A stretch of DNA of 64,000 nucleotides from Rathayibacter agropyri (GCF_013249015.1 NZ_JABRPL010000004.1:62001-126000), one strand, 5' to 3'. Numbered from the stretch's first letter, positions 51,987 to 61,150 are shown. Notes: generated by a model not told the origin, from the letters alone. Program-made: numbers and translations.

Positions 51987-52778
51987 CTACTCCGGAACGC
52001 AGATCGACAGGAGTTCGAACGAGAACTCGGACGATGTGCCGAACCGAGGGATGCCGTAGCCGAGGCGCACGAACTCGACCGGTCCGTCTTCGTCAACCAG
52101 GGCGACACTCTCGGGGGCGCGCAGCGGCTCGTAGCCCCGGTCGCGCCACAGGGCTGCAACGGCGTCGAGCGCGGCCTGAGGATCGGTGGGCAGTTCCGAG
52201 TGCTCCGACGTGACCGTGGTGATCCGACGACCAGATGACGTGTTACTGAGCACGCAGGACTCGGTCGTGAGGGAGACAGCGTCGTGCGTGGAGTCCACAC
52301 CGGTCACGCCGGTGGTCCGGTCGACAAGCTCCTGAACGGTTGTGGTCAGCTCGTCAAGGCTGATCGAGGACTCCGTGGCGGTCAGCGGGCGGCTCAGCCT
52401 CTCCTGCAACCGGTGGAAATCGGGGATCGCCCAGGCGAGGGGCGGGCCGAGGGTGACGGCGAGGAGGAGGAGGCAGCTCATGCTGGTCACGCTGGCGCCG
52501 ACGCTCTGCCGGCGGGCGGGGTGAAGGCGCAGGATGGCTTCCACGAGCAGGACGAGCGCAGGAACGGCAGCGACGGCCACGGCCACGAGCATCGTCCAGA
52601 AGAAGGCGCGGGTCGAGGCATCGGACGAGCTGCTGAACACTCGTCTGAACACACCGACGAAGCCGGTGATCCAGCCGACACCCAATCCGACGAAGGAGAG
52701 GACGATGCGGGCTACCGGAATCTGAGCGCGCTGGTTGTGCTGGGCATCCGGTTTGGGGCTGCGCTCGGTGGTGGTCAT
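51987..52778 (-). CDS. Membrane protein of unknown function
   Basis: A 263-residue protein, convergent with map (13 bases apart). Three hydrophobic segments can be seen: ARIVLSFVGLGVGWITGFVG, FFWTMLVAVAVAAVPALVLL and MSCLLLLAVTLGPPLAWAIP. The C-terminal half (from LTATESSISLDELTTTVQEL) is a soluble domain, probably outside, ending SFELLSICVPE, with two cysteines that could pair. No homology recognised. The ATG at 52778 has AGGACAGG just upstream; an in-frame ATG at 52883 would translate a short direct repeat. Confidence 0.62.
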   Translation of the reverse strand: MTTTERSPKPDAQHNQRAQIPVARIVLSFVGLGVGWITGFVGVFRRVFSSSSDASTRAFFWTMLVAVAVAAVPALVLLVEAILRLHPARRQSVGASVTSMSCLLLLAVTLGPPLAWAIPDFHRLQERLSRPLTATESSISLDELTTTVQELVDRTTGVTGVDSTHDAVSLTTESCVLSNTSSGRRITTVTSEHSELPTDPQAALDAVAALWRDRGYEPLRAPESVALVDEDGPVEFVRLGYGIPRFGTSSEFSFELLSICVPE

Positions 52779-52779
52779 C

Positions 52780-52817
52780 GCCTGTCCTGTCGTTGCTGTC
52801 GTTGCCTGTCCTGTCGT
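52780..52817. repeat. Short direct repeat upstream of a membrane protein gene
   Basis: GCCTGTCCTGTCGT occurs at 52780-52793 and again at 52804-52817, separated by ten bases that partly repeat it (TGCTGTCGTT). It overlaps the ribosome-binding region of the minus-strand gene at 52778. Probably replication slippage; small. Confidence 0.7.
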
Positions 52818-52961
52818 CGGAATCACGACCGAGTGTGCCGAGCCGCCAGGGGCGCGGGGCGATCGCGACACGCACTGTGCCACGGGAGGGCTCCTCGACG
52901 CGATGGCGATGTGGGCGACGCACTCGACAGGCCCTCCGACCGGGCTGGCGGGGTCAGCCGG

Positions 52962-54881
52962 TCAGCTGTCGATCACCCGGACCAGCTCCTCGATGAACGC
53001 TGCGAAGTCGGTGGAGCGACGGACCAGGCGCTGCACCTCCGCTCGCTCCGCGAAGACCTCGACGAACTGGTCGAAGACCGACTGGAAGGTGCTGCGCCCT
53101 GCCGACGCGAACGCGATCATCGCGATGACGTTGACCCGCTGCTCGCCCCACTCCATCGGAGCGTCGTTGACAACGATTGCGATGGACGTGCGGCGCGCGC
53201 TCATTGCCATCGCGTGCGGCACGGCGAGGTTATCCGTGAATGCCGTCGAACTCATCCGTTCCCGCTCGATCGCCCCGGCGACGTAGTCCTCGTCGATGAT
53301 GCCGCCGGCGATCATGCGTCGACCGAGCATCCGGATCATCGCCGCTTCGTCGCGGGCGTGCACGTTGCGATAGAACAGTGACTCGTCGAAGAACTGCAGC
53401 AGCTCGTCCTTAATCTGCGCCCGGCGCCGGTGTCTGCGGACGCGCGCGATCGCCCGGCGCACCGTCTCCACGTCGTGATCGGTGAGAAAGGGCTGCACGA
53501 CGACCACGTCATCGGCGTAGGGCCGCTCGGCGATCGTTGTGAGCACGAGGTCGGCGGTCAGCCGATCCCAATCGACATCGCTGCGCGTTATCAGGGAGCG
53601 GACCTCGACCTCGGTTCCCAGCGACCGTTCGACCCGGAGCCGCAGCATGTGCGCGAGGTCGTAGTAGTTCGGGCACACGATGACGCACGAGAGCCGCTCC
53701 TCCCGCCGCGAGACGCGCTCCAGGAAGGATCCGACGTGCAGGGCGATGTAGGCGATCTCGTCCTCATTCACCGCGATACCGCGCCGGCGCTGCAATCCAC
53801 TGGCGAGGAACACCGCGATCTCGTATGTCATCGGGTAGCTGGTCTTGATGGAGCGCGTCAGCGGGTTTCGCGAGTAGCCGCCCTCGGAGGCGCGGGCGAC
53901 GAGATTGCGGACGTGCAGGGCGAGCCGCACGATGAAACCCTCATCGTCCAGGTCGACGAGGTACTCGCGGTGGACGTCAGCGACGAGGGCGCGGACCACG
54001 GCCAGGTCCTCCGGGTCGAGATAGTTCTCGGCTACCGAGGCGACCGGCTCGTTCTGCCCGGGGGTCGCCACGCGGGTCGTCATCAGGATCGCGAGCTGCG
54101 CGAGCTCGGCGTCGGTCAAACGCGTCACGAAGTGCCGCTCGACCAGTTCCGCCAGCAGCGCGGCCAGCTCGCCGTGGACCGCGGGGGAGGGGCGGGAGCC
54201 GGAGGGGTCCCCGATGCCTCGCGCGACCCGGTCGACCGCGATCGCGATGTGCAACAGGACGCTGTTCACTCCGTAGTCATTGATGTAGTAGCCGCGGCTC
54301 TCGAGCGCGGCCAACAGCTCGGTCTTGAACGCGCCAAGGCCGGGGGAGGCGAACTCGCGCTGCACATCGTCAAGCGTGAACACACCCTGCGCGCTCTCGT
54401 CGCGGAACATCCGTGAGATCAAGCGGCGACGCGCCTCCTCGCTGCCCTCCAGCCGCACGGCGGGGCCGCGGCGGAGCAGGCTGAGTCCTGCTTCGTCGGC
54501 GAGTGCCTTCACCCGCCGCAGATCCGCATCGATGGTCGACTCGCTCACGGACAGCACCTCGGCGAGGGGGACCACGTCAAGTCCCTCGTCATTCTCGACC
54601 AGCCGGCGCACGATGCTGTACAGCCGGTCGCGTGGGGTATCCGGCTCCACGTCCCGGCTGCGCTGCGCGTCGAGGAACGCGGCGTAGGCATCGCGCGCGA
54701 GACGGTAGCCGTTGGCGGAGGACTCGACGGGCTCCAGCGGAGCGGCCTGCGCCTTGACCGCGGTGACGTAGCTGCGGACGCTGCGGGTCGTCACCCCGAG
54801 CCGGTCGGCCAGCTCGTGCGCGGTCACCCAGCCGTCGGCACGGGAGAGGTACTCCAGCAGTCGTTCGCGGTTGTCAGGCAT
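52962..54881 (-). CDS. mtlR: PRD-containing PTS regulator (MtlR-like activator)
   Basis: Transcription activator of 639 residues controlled by PTS phosphorylation. Domains in order: N-terminal HTH (LLEYLSRADGWVTAHELADRLGVTTRSVRSYV), a second HTH near residue 100 (VPLAEVLSVSESTIDADLRRV), two PRD domains with histidines (VNSVLLHIAIAVDRV, VERHFVTRLT, LALHVRNLVARA, IAYIALHVGSFL), an EIIB-like domain beginning SCVIVCPNYYDLAHMLRLRV with a Cys, and a C-terminal EIIA-like domain with the His in NLAVPHAMAMS. This is the MtlR architecture. Divergent from the EIIB-HPr-EI-mtlAFD genes, so it most likely activates them; the 236 bases between (54882-55117) should hold its operator, which I could not define. 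The gene symbol is inferred from architecture plus context. Confidence 0.85.
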   Translation of the reverse strand: MPDNRERLLEYLSRADGWVTAHELADRLGVTTRSVRSYVTAVKAQAAPLEPVESSANGYRLARDAYAAFLDAQRSRDVEPDTPRDRLYSIVRRLVENDEGLDVVPLAEVLSVSESTIDADLRRVKALADEAGLSLLRRGPAVRLEGSEEARRRLISRMFRDESAQGVFTLDDVQREFASPGLGAFKTELLAALESRGYYINDYGVNSVLLHIAIAVDRVARGIGDPSGSRPSPAVHGELAALLAELVERHFVTRLTDAELAQLAILMTTRVATPGQNEPVASVAENYLDPEDLAVVRALVADVHREYLVDLDDEGFIVRLALHVRNLVARASEGGYSRNPLTRSIKTSYPMTYEIAVFLASGLQRRRGIAVNEDEIAYIALHVGSFLERVSRREERLSCVIVCPNYYDLAHMLRLRVERSLGTEVEVRSLITRSDVDWDRLTADLVLTTIAERPYADDVVVVQPFLTDHDVETVRRAIARVRRHRRRAQIKDELLQFFDESLFYRNVHARDEAAMIRMLGRRMIAGGIIDEDYVAGAIERERMSSTAFTDNLAVPHAMAMSARRTSIAIVVNDAPMEWGEQRVNVIAMIAFASAGRSTFQSVFDQFVEVFAERAEVQRLVRRSTDFAAFIEELVRVIDS

Positions 54882-55117
54882 CAGGCTCCAGGCGTGCGGA
54901 CCGGAGCGGACGCGAGGAGCGCCATGACCCCGCCGCGGGCCCGCTCGGAGCGGGCAGCGGGTCGTACGTCCTGGCAGTCAATCACCTCGGTAGGACACGG
55001 GGGAGCCCCCGCGCCGCCGTGGCTTCCGCCCCCGCGGAAGATTGTCTCCGTCACTCCCGCACTCCTCGTCGCGGATGCTTGGATGGACCACGACCCGGAC
55101 GCGAGGAGGCGAACGCG

Positions 55118-55498
55118 GTGCGGAAGATCCTTATCGTCTGCGGTGCGGGCGCATCGAGCACGTTTCTGGCCCACCGGCTCAGAGCGGGCGCGAAGGAACA
55201 CGGCATGGATGCTGTGTTCCGATCCGAGACCCTCACGGGTCTCGAGGAGTCTCTCCCCGATGCGGACGTCCTGCTGGTGGGTCCGCACCTCGAGTCGCAG
55301 TTCGACGTACTCCGCCTCCGCGCGGAGAATGTGGGAGCCGCGGCTGCCCTCCTCCCGCACGACGTCTTCGGAGCGCACGGTGCCGATGCCGTGCTCGAGA
55401 ACCTGCCCATCCTCTTCGCCGCTCGCGCGGTCGTCGCGGGAACGGACAGGGACTCCTCCACCCGCCCGGACGCCGAGCCCGACTCCGGGCACCACTGA
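55118..55498 (+). CDS. Stand-alone PTS EIIB subunit (lactose/cellobiose-like)
   Basis: A 126-residue EIIB protein starting at GTG 55118 with GAGGAGG about eight bases upstream. Phosphorylation site Cys8 lies in ILIVCGAGASSTFLAHRL; then DVLLVGPHLESQFDVLRLRA, as in lactose/cellobiose-type IIB. The last 20 residues (TDRDSSTRPDAEPDSGHH) are disordered. There is no matching stand-alone EIIC or EIIA in the window: MtlA carries its own B domain. It may serve as a phosphoryl carrier to MtlR, or belong to a lost transporter. First gene of the PTS cassette. Confidence 0.82.
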   Translation: MRKILIVCGAGASSTFLAHRLRAGAKEHGMDAVFRSETLTGLEESLPDADVLLVGPHLESQFDVLRLRAENVGAAAALLPHDVFGAHGADAVLENLPILFAARAVVAGTDRDSSTRPDAEPDSGHH

Positions 55499-55533
55499 TG
55501 CAGTCATCGCTGCAAATTCAAGGAGAAACGTTC

Positions 55534-55800
55534 ATGGTTGAACGCACCGTGCAGGTTGCATCATCAAAGGGCCTTCACGCCCGCCCCGCCTCGCTCTTCA
55601 GCCAGGCCGCGGCGAAGTCGGGTCAGAAGGTCCTGATCGCGAAGGGCGACGCCACCCCGGTCAACGCCGCGTCGATCCTCGGGATTATCTCTCTCGGCAT
55701 CGAGCACGGCGACGCGCTCACTGTCAGCGTCGAGGGCGACAACGAGGAGGCCGTGCTCGAGGAGCTCGCCACGTTCCTTTCGACGGATCACGACTCCTGA
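55534..55800 (+). CDS. ptsH: Phosphocarrier protein HPr
   Basis: General PTS phosphocarrier, 88 residues, passing phosphate from EI to EIIA domains. His15 is in GLHARPAS. The Ser46-type site (Ser47 here, in NAASILGIISLGIEHG) is present, though HPr kinase is generally absent from actinobacteria. ATG at 55534 follows AAGGAG by about eight bases. Located 36 bases after the EIIB gene and 166 before ptsI, so it belongs to this operon. Confidence 0.95.
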   Translation: MVERTVQVASSKGLHARPASLFSQAAAKSGQKVLIAKGDATPVNAASILGIISLGIEHGDALTVSVEGDNEEAVLEELATFLSTDHDS

Positions 55801-55966
55801 CGGCGTCATAATCCGTCGGGGACGATCGCGGTCCGCGAGGGCGATCCTCACGAGGTCGCATCCCACCCCTTCTGAGTAGGACGACCCGGCCGCGGTCTCG
55901 ATTCCGACTCCCTCCACTCGATTACCCAGCTCCTCACCCAGGAGAGCACGACAGGAACGAGCACCC

Positions 55967-57658
55967 ATGACGCTGTCCACTCCTCAGACCGCCTACGCCT
56001 CCGCCAAGCTCCAGGGCACCGGAGTCGGACGAGGACTGGCCCTCGGGCCGGTTCTGCGCATGCCCGAGCCTCTCCCCGAGCCGGAGGACGTCGCCAGCAC
56101 CCGCACCGTCGTCCAGGAGGAGGAGCGCGCGGTCTCGTCGCTTTCTGCCACCGCCGCGACGATTCGCCACCGTGGTGAGCGGGCCGGTGGGTCGGCGAAG
56201 GACGTTCTCGACGCACAGGCCCTCATGGCCGAGGACCCATCGCTCGCCGAGGACGTGAAGGCGCGGATCGCCGGGGGCAAGACCGCCGAGCGCGCCGTGC
56301 ACGAGGCCTTCGCCGGCTTTCGTGACCTTCTCGTGGCGATGGGCGGCTACATGGCCGAGCGCGCGACCGACCTCGACGATGTCTCCCAGCGCGTCGTCGC
56401 CCATCTGCGCGGCGTCGCCGCTCCCGGTGTTCCTGAGTCGGACGAGCCGTTCGTGCTCGTCGCCCGCGATCTCGCTCCGGCTGACACCGCCCTGCTCGAT
56501 CTCGATAAGGTGCTCGGCCTGATCACCAGCGACGGCGGTCCGACCTCGCACACCGCGATCCTTGCCCGGGAGAAGTCGATCACCGCGATCGTCGGCACAT
56601 CCGGCGCCCTCGACTTGCGAGACGCGCAGCTCGTGATCCTCGACGCCTCCTCCGGCGTCGTGACGGTGAACCCATCCGATACCGAGATCAGCGCCGCCAA
56701 GACCTCGATTGCCGAGCGCGCGGCGATGCTCGCCGCTCCGGTCATCCCTGGCGCCCTCGCCGACGGCCACGCCGTGCCGCTGCTCGCGAACCTCGGCTCG
56801 GCCGACGGAGCCGCGAATGCAGTGGAGCTCGGAGCCGAAGGCGTTGGCCTGTTCCGGACCGAGTTCCTCTTCCTTGACGCGAAGCAAGCGCCGACCGTCG
56901 CCGAGCAGGCCGAGCAGTACACCCGCCTGCTCGCCGCCTTCCCCGGCCGCAAGGTCGTCGTCCGCGCACTCGACGCGGGTGCCGACAAGCCGCTGAGCTT
57001 CCTCAACGACAACCACGAGGAGAACCCGGCGCTGGGGCTGCGCGGGTTGCGCGCCCTCCGTGCCAGCGAGCAGATCCTGCGCGACCAGCTCACCGCCCTT
57101 GCGCAGGCCGACGCCGCCACCGATGCCGACCTGTGGGTCATGGCGCCGATGGTCGCGACCGTCGACGAGACCCGCTATTTCACGTCGATGGCGCGGGAGC
57201 TCGGCATCCGCACCGCTGGTGTGATGGTGGAAGTCCCCTCCTCCGCGCTGCTCGCCGACCGGATCCTCGGAGTCGCTGACTTCGCCTCGATCGGCACCAA
57301 CGATCTCACCCAGTACACGCTTGCTGCGGACCGGATGCTCGGCACCGTCTCGGCGTTCCAGGACCCGTGGCACCCGGCCGTGCTCCGCCTCGTCGGCGAG
57401 GTCGGCCGCGCGGGAGCGGCGCTGGGCAAACCCGTCGGTATCTGCGGCGAGGCCGCAGCAGATCCGCTGCTCGCCGTGGTCCTCGTCGGCCTCGGTGCGA
57501 CGACCCTCTCGATGTCGCCGTCAGCTCTCGCAGACGTGCGCGCCGAGTTGGCCGAGCACACCCTCGCCGATGCGAAACGGTACGCGGAGCTCGCGCTCGC
57601 GGCCGATAGCGCCGCCGACGCCCGTTCCGCGGTGACGGAGGCGATCGCCGCCTCCTGA
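55967..57658 (+). CDS. ptsI: PTS enzyme I
   Basis: Phosphoenolpyruvate-protein phosphotransferase, 563 residues. Phosphorylated His195 is in SDGGPTSHTAILARE. PEP-binding segments: EGVGLFRTEFLFLD, NPALGLRGLRA, VMAPMVATVDETRY, SIGTNDLTQYTLAADR, and the Cys region GKPVGICGEAAADP near the C-terminus. Normal length. Enzyme I is normally single-copy, so its presence inside a mannitol cassette is noteworthy. Confidence 0.97.
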   Translation: MTLSTPQTAYASAKLQGTGVGRGLALGPVLRMPEPLPEPEDVASTRTVVQEEERAVSSLSATAATIRHRGERAGGSAKDVLDAQALMAEDPSLAEDVKARIAGGKTAERAVHEAFAGFRDLLVAMGGYMAERATDLDDVSQRVVAHLRGVAAPGVPESDEPFVLVARDLAPADTALLDLDKVLGLITSDGGPTSHTAILAREKSITAIVGTSGALDLRDAQLVILDASSGVVTVNPSDTEISAAKTSIAERAAMLAAPVIPGALADGHAVPLLANLGSADGAANAVELGAEGVGLFRTEFLFLDAKQAPTVAEQAEQYTRLLAAFPGRKVVVRALDAGADKPLSFLNDNHEENPALGLRGLRALRASEQILRDQLTALAQADAATDADLWVMAPMVATVDETRYFTSMARELGIRTAGVMVEVPSSALLADRILGVADFASIGTNDLTQYTLAADRMLGTVSAFQDPWHPAVLRLVGEVGRAGAALGKPVGICGEAAADPLLAVVLVGLGATTLSMSPSALADVRAELAEHTLADAKRYAELALAADSAADARSAVTEAIAAS

Positions 57659-57779
57659 TCCGTGGACCCGCTCGACCCACCCCCAGCACCACCACTACTG
57701 CACCACCCCGCCATTCGGGAGTCGGGACGCCTCAGGAAGGTCTCGGTCACCCGGCCCTAGAAATCGGAGAACACACCAC

Positions 57780-59342
57780 ATGACAACGACGTCAGCGACG
57801 TCGACGCGCGGTGGAGCGCGCGTCCACGTCCAGCGCTTCGGCACCTTCCTCTCGGGAATGGTCATGCCGAACATCGCGGCCTTCATCGCCTGGGGCTTCA
57901 TCACGGCCCTCTTCATCCAGACCGGATGGCTCCCGCTTCTCGGTGTCGACGCCACCTGGGTTCAGCAGCTTGGCGGCTGGAGCACCGACCCCGACGTGGT
58001 GAACGTCGGACTCGTCGGCCCGATGATCACCTACCTCCTCCCGCTCCTCATTGCGAACACCGGTGGCCGCATGGTCTACGGCGCGCGCGGAGGAGTGGTT
58101 GGCACCATCGCGACCATGGGCGTCATCGTCGGCGCTGGCATTCCAATGTTTATCGGGGCCATGATCATGGGCCCGCTCTCGGCATGGCTGATGAAGAAGG
58201 TCGACGCGCTCTGGGACGGCAAGATCAAGCCCGGCTTCGAGATGCTGGTCAACAACTTCTCGGCCGGAATTCTCGGCCTGCTTCTTGCGGTCCTCGCCTT
58301 CCTCGGCGTCGCGCCGGTCATCGCTGCCTTCTCCGGTGCACTCGGAGTCGGCGTGGAGTGGCTGGTCAACGCCGGTCTGCTCCCGCTGACGTCGATCTTC
58401 ATCGAGCCGGCGAAGATCCTGTTCCTCAATAACGCGATCAACCACGGCGTGCTTACCCCGCTGGGCGTGCAGCAGGCGGAGGAGACGGGCAAGTCCTTCC
58501 TCTTCCTCCTCGAGGCCAACCCCGGCCCCGGAATGGGCGTCCTGCTCGCGTTCTCGATCTTCGGCGTCGGCGCCGCCCGCGCCTCCGCTCCCGGTGCAGC
58601 GATCATCCACTTCATCGGCGGTATCCACGAGATCTACTTCCCGTACGTGCTGATGAAGCCGGCCCTGCTCGCCGCCGTTATCCTCGGCGGCATGACCGGA
58701 GTCGCGACGAACGTCGCTTTCAACTCCGGCCTCCGCGCCCCCGCCTCGCCCGGTTCGATCATCGCGGTGCTCCTGCAGACCGCGAACGACAGCTTCCTCG
58801 GCGTGATCCTCTCGGTGATTCTCGCCACCGCCGTGTCGTTCCTCGTCGCCTCGGTGATCCTGCGAGCGAGCCGCACGCGCGACCTCGCCGCTGCGGAGGA
58901 GAACGACGACAAGCTCGCCGCCGCCGTCGCCGCGAACGAGGCCAACAAGGGCAAGGACAGCGCCGTCGGCTCGCTCATCAACGCCCGCGGAGCTAATGCC
59001 CCGCAGGACTCCACCGGCGCCTCGACCGCGGGGGCCACGGTGACCGCGACCCAGGTCCGCTCCATCGTGTTCGCCTGCGACGCCGGCATGGGATCCTCCG
59101 CCATGGGCGCCTCGGTGCTGCGCAACAAAATGAAGAAGGCGGGCTATGAGGACGTCACGGTCACCAACAAGGCGATCGCGGCGCTCGAGGACGACGTGGA
59201 CCTGGTCATCACCCAGGCCGAACTCACGGAGCGCGCCCGCCAGCGCACTCCGGGCGCCATCCACGTCTCCGTCGATAACTTCATGAACAGCCCGAAGTAC
59301 GACGAGGTCGTCTCGCTGGTCGCGGAGCAGCACGGCAAGTAG
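57780..59342 (+). CDS. mtlA: PTS mannitol transporter EIICB
   Basis: Mannitol permease of 520 residues that imports and phosphorylates mannitol. EIIC (residues 15-350, several membrane helices) starts VQRFGTFLSGMVMPNIAAFIAWGFITALFI and contains the GGIHEIYFPYVLMKP motif characteristic of MtlA. After a linker rich in Ala and Asn, EIIB follows with phosphocysteine 433 in IVFACDAGMGSSAMGASVLR. The EIIA is separate (mtlF). ATG at 57780; 121 bases after ptsI. Confidence 0.95.
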   Translation: MTTTSATSTRGGARVHVQRFGTFLSGMVMPNIAAFIAWGFITALFIQTGWLPLLGVDATWVQQLGGWSTDPDVVNVGLVGPMITYLLPLLIANTGGRMVYGARGGVVGTIATMGVIVGAGIPMFIGAMIMGPLSAWLMKKVDALWDGKIKPGFEMLVNNFSAGILGLLLAVLAFLGVAPVIAAFSGALGVGVEWLVNAGLLPLTSIFIEPAKILFLNNAINHGVLTPLGVQQAEETGKSFLFLLEANPGPGMGVLLAFSIFGVGAARASAPGAAIIHFIGGIHEIYFPYVLMKPALLAAVILGGMTGVATNVAFNSGLRAPASPGSIIAVLLQTANDSFLGVILSVILATAVSFLVASVILRASRTRDLAAAEENDDKLAAAVAANEANKGKDSAVGSLINARGANAPQDSTGASTAGATVTATQVRSIVFACDAGMGSSAMGASVLRNKMKKAGYEDVTVTNKAIAALEDDVDLVITQAELTERARQRTPGAIHVSVDNFMNSPKYDEVVSLVAEQHGK

Positions 59343-59359
59343 TACGCCACCTCCTCGAA

Positions 59360-59415
59360 GGGAACCCGTAGGGTGCGACAGAGCGGACCCGCTCCGCTCG
59401 CCCCCGCGGGTTCCC
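59360..59415 (+). promoter_or_regulatory. Intercistronic nested stem-loop between mtlA and mtlF
   Basis: GGGAACCCG at 59360-59368 pairs with CGGGTTCCC at 59407-59415, and the long loop contains a second stem GAGCGGA/TCCGCTC. Located 17 bases after mtlA and 35 before mtlF, it may protect or process the mRNA so that EIIA and the dehydrogenase are made at levels different from the membrane permease. Confidence 0.55.
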
Positions 59416-59449
59416 TCGCTGTCAGCACCTTTACGGAAGGACGCACGCC

Positions 59450-59884
59450 ATGAGCGAAGTGCTCACCATCGGACAGATCAACGCCTCCGGCACCGCCACG
59501 ACGAAGGAGGCCGCCATCAAGGAGGCCGCCGACATGCTCGTGGGAGTCGGCGCGGTCACCCCCGCCTACTACGAGGCCATGCTCGCCCGCGAGGCGACCG
59601 TCTCGACCTATATGGGTAACCTCCTCGCCATTCCGCACGGCACCAATGACGCGAAGGACGAGATCCGCTCGTCTGCCCTCTCGTTCGTCCGCTACGCGCA
59701 GCCGATTGACTGGGACGGCAACGAGGTGCGCTTCGTCGTCGGCATCGCCGGGGTCAACAATGAGCACCTCGAGATCCTCTCCAAGATCGCCATCATCTTT
59801 TCGGAGGAGGACGAGGTGCAGAAGCTTCTCGATGCCCCCGATGCGCAAGCGCTCTACAGCCTGCTGGGCGAGGTCAACTCCTGA
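59450..59884 (+). CDS. mtlF: PTS mannitol EIIA
   Basis: Cytoplasmic EIIA of 144 residues that passes phosphate from HPr to the MtlA B domain. Active His63 in [10 protein letters not shown], preceded by the family-typical [14 protein letters not shown] and followed by [31 protein letters not shown] about 11 bases before the ATG. Its stop overlaps the mtlD start (TGATG). Confidence 0.95.
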   Translation: MSEVLTIGQINASGTATTKEAAIKEAADMLVGVGAVTPAYYEAMLAREATVSTYMGNLLAIPHGTNDAKDEIRSSALSFVRYAQPIDWDGNEVRFVVGIAGVNNEHLEILSKIAIIFSEEDEVQKLLDAPDAQALYSLLGEVNS

Positions 59885-61023
59885 TGGCCACCGCCGTCCA
59901 TTTTGGCGCCGGCAACATCGGCCGCGGCTTCGTTGGCCTGATCCTGCACGGCGCCGGATATGAAATCGTCTTCGCCGATGTCAATGCGGACCTTATTGGT
60001 CAGCTTGCCGCCGCCGACGGTTACGAGGTGCACGAGGTGGGGGAGGAGCCGACGACCCACTTCGTTGACCGCTTCCGCGCGATCGACTCCTCCGCCGACG
60101 AGGAGGCGCTCGTGCGTGAGATCGCCGCCGCCGACATTGTGACGACGGCCGTCGGACCGAACATCCTCCGCTTCGTCGCGCCGGTCATTGCGAAGGGCCT
60201 CGCCGCCCGCGCGGAGTCGGCACCGCGGCTGGCGGTCATGGCCTGCGAGAACGCGATCAGCGCGACCCGCTTGCTCCAGGCCGAAGTCGCGGCGAACCTG
60301 GGCGCGGACGAGTGGGAGCTCGTGCGCTCGCGGGCCGTCTTTGCCGACACGGCGGTCGACCGCATTGTGCCGAACCAGGAGCCGGGTCAGGGCTTGGACG
60401 TTACCGTCGAGACATTCTTCGAGTGGGTCATTGATCGCACGCCCTTCGAGGGCAGCGAGCCGGAGCTCCCGGGCGCGACCTACGTGGACGACCTGGAGCC
60501 GTTTATTGAGCGCAAGCTCTTCACGGTGAACACGGGCCACGCGACGGCGGCCTACGTCGGCTTCGCAGCGGGAGCGCACAAGCTCTCGGATGCGCTCGCG
60601 CTGCCCGAGGTGCGCGACGCGGTGAGGGCGGCGCTCGAGGACACGAAGGCGCTCATCGTTGCGAAGCACGGCTTCAGCGATGCGGAGCAGCAGGCGTACC
60701 TCGAGAAGACGCTGAAGCGCTTCGCTAATCCGTACTTGACGGATACGGTTGATCGGGTGGGCCGCCAGCCGCTGCGGAAGCTCTCGCGGCATGAGCGGTT
60801 CATCGGGCCGGCGGCCGAGCTCGCGGAGCGCGGGCGGGTTCCCGAAGGGCTGATTGCGGCCATTGGCGCTGCGCTGCGCTTTGACGTGCCGGAGGATCCG
60901 CAAAGCGTTGAGTTGAAGCAGAAGCTGGCGGCGCTCTCGCCGGAGGAGTTCGTCGCCGACGTCACGGGCCTGTCCGCCGAGCATCCGCTGTTCCCCCACC
61001 TCGTGGCAATCCTCCGCCCCTGA
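59884..61023 (+). CDS. mtlD: Mannitol-1-phosphate 5-dehydrogenase
   Basis: Oxidises mannitol-1-phosphate to fructose-6-phosphate with NAD; 379 residues. NAD-binding [17 protein letters not shown] at the N-terminus; catalytic region [18 protein letters not shown]; the conserved Lys/Asn segment is represented by [14 protein letters not shown] context (visible as [13 protein letters not shown]). C-terminal helices are complete. Last gene of the cassette; an 80-bp palindromic element starts 22 bases after its stop. Codon choice in the 3' half (more GCGG-ending codons) looks slightly different from the 5' half, but this is an impression only. Confidence 0.95.
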   Translation: MATAVHFGAGNIGRGFVGLILHGAGYEIVFADVNADLIGQLAAADGYEVHEVGEEPTTHFVDRFRAIDSSADEEALVREIAAADIVTTAVGPNILRFVAPVIAKGLAARAESAPRLAVMACENAISATRLLQAEVAANLGADEWELVRSRAVFADTAVDRIVPNQEPGQGLDVTVETFFEWVIDRTPFEGSEPELPGATYVDDLEPFIERKLFTVNTGHATAAYVGFAAGAHKLSDALALPEVRDAVRAALEDTKALIVAKHGFSDAEQQAYLEKTLKRFANPYLTDTVDRVGRQPLRKLSRHERFIGPAAELAERGRVPEGLIAAIGAALRFDVPEDPQSVELKQKLAALSPEEFVADVTGLSAEHPLFPHLVAILRP

Positions 61024-61044
61024 CCCCTCAACCCCTCCGCGGTC

Positions 61045-61124
61045 CGCGAGATCGTGGTGAACGGACGAGATCCTCTGCCGAGGCGGGGGATCTCGTCCGT
61101 TCGGGGGCATCTCGCGACATTTCG
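61045..61124 (+). repeat. 80-bp nested palindromic element, copy 3 (plus orientation)
   Basis: CGCGAGAT 61045-61052, 10 bases, GGACGAGAT 61063-61071, 18-base centre, ATCTCGTCC 61090-61098, 10 bases, ATCTCGCG 61109-61116, tail ACATTTCG 61117-61124. All arms are perfect. It fills the gap between the convergent mtlD and lepB genes, where a terminator would be expected. Confidence 0.92.
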
Positions 61125-61150
61125 CGGGCGGGAGGGGAGGGGGAGGGGCG

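Noticed and set aside
57792-59333. Open frame of 513 codons opposite mtlA, and similar ones opposite ptsI, mtlD and secY
   Set aside because: Shadows of the sense genes, with low-complexity composition and no family match.
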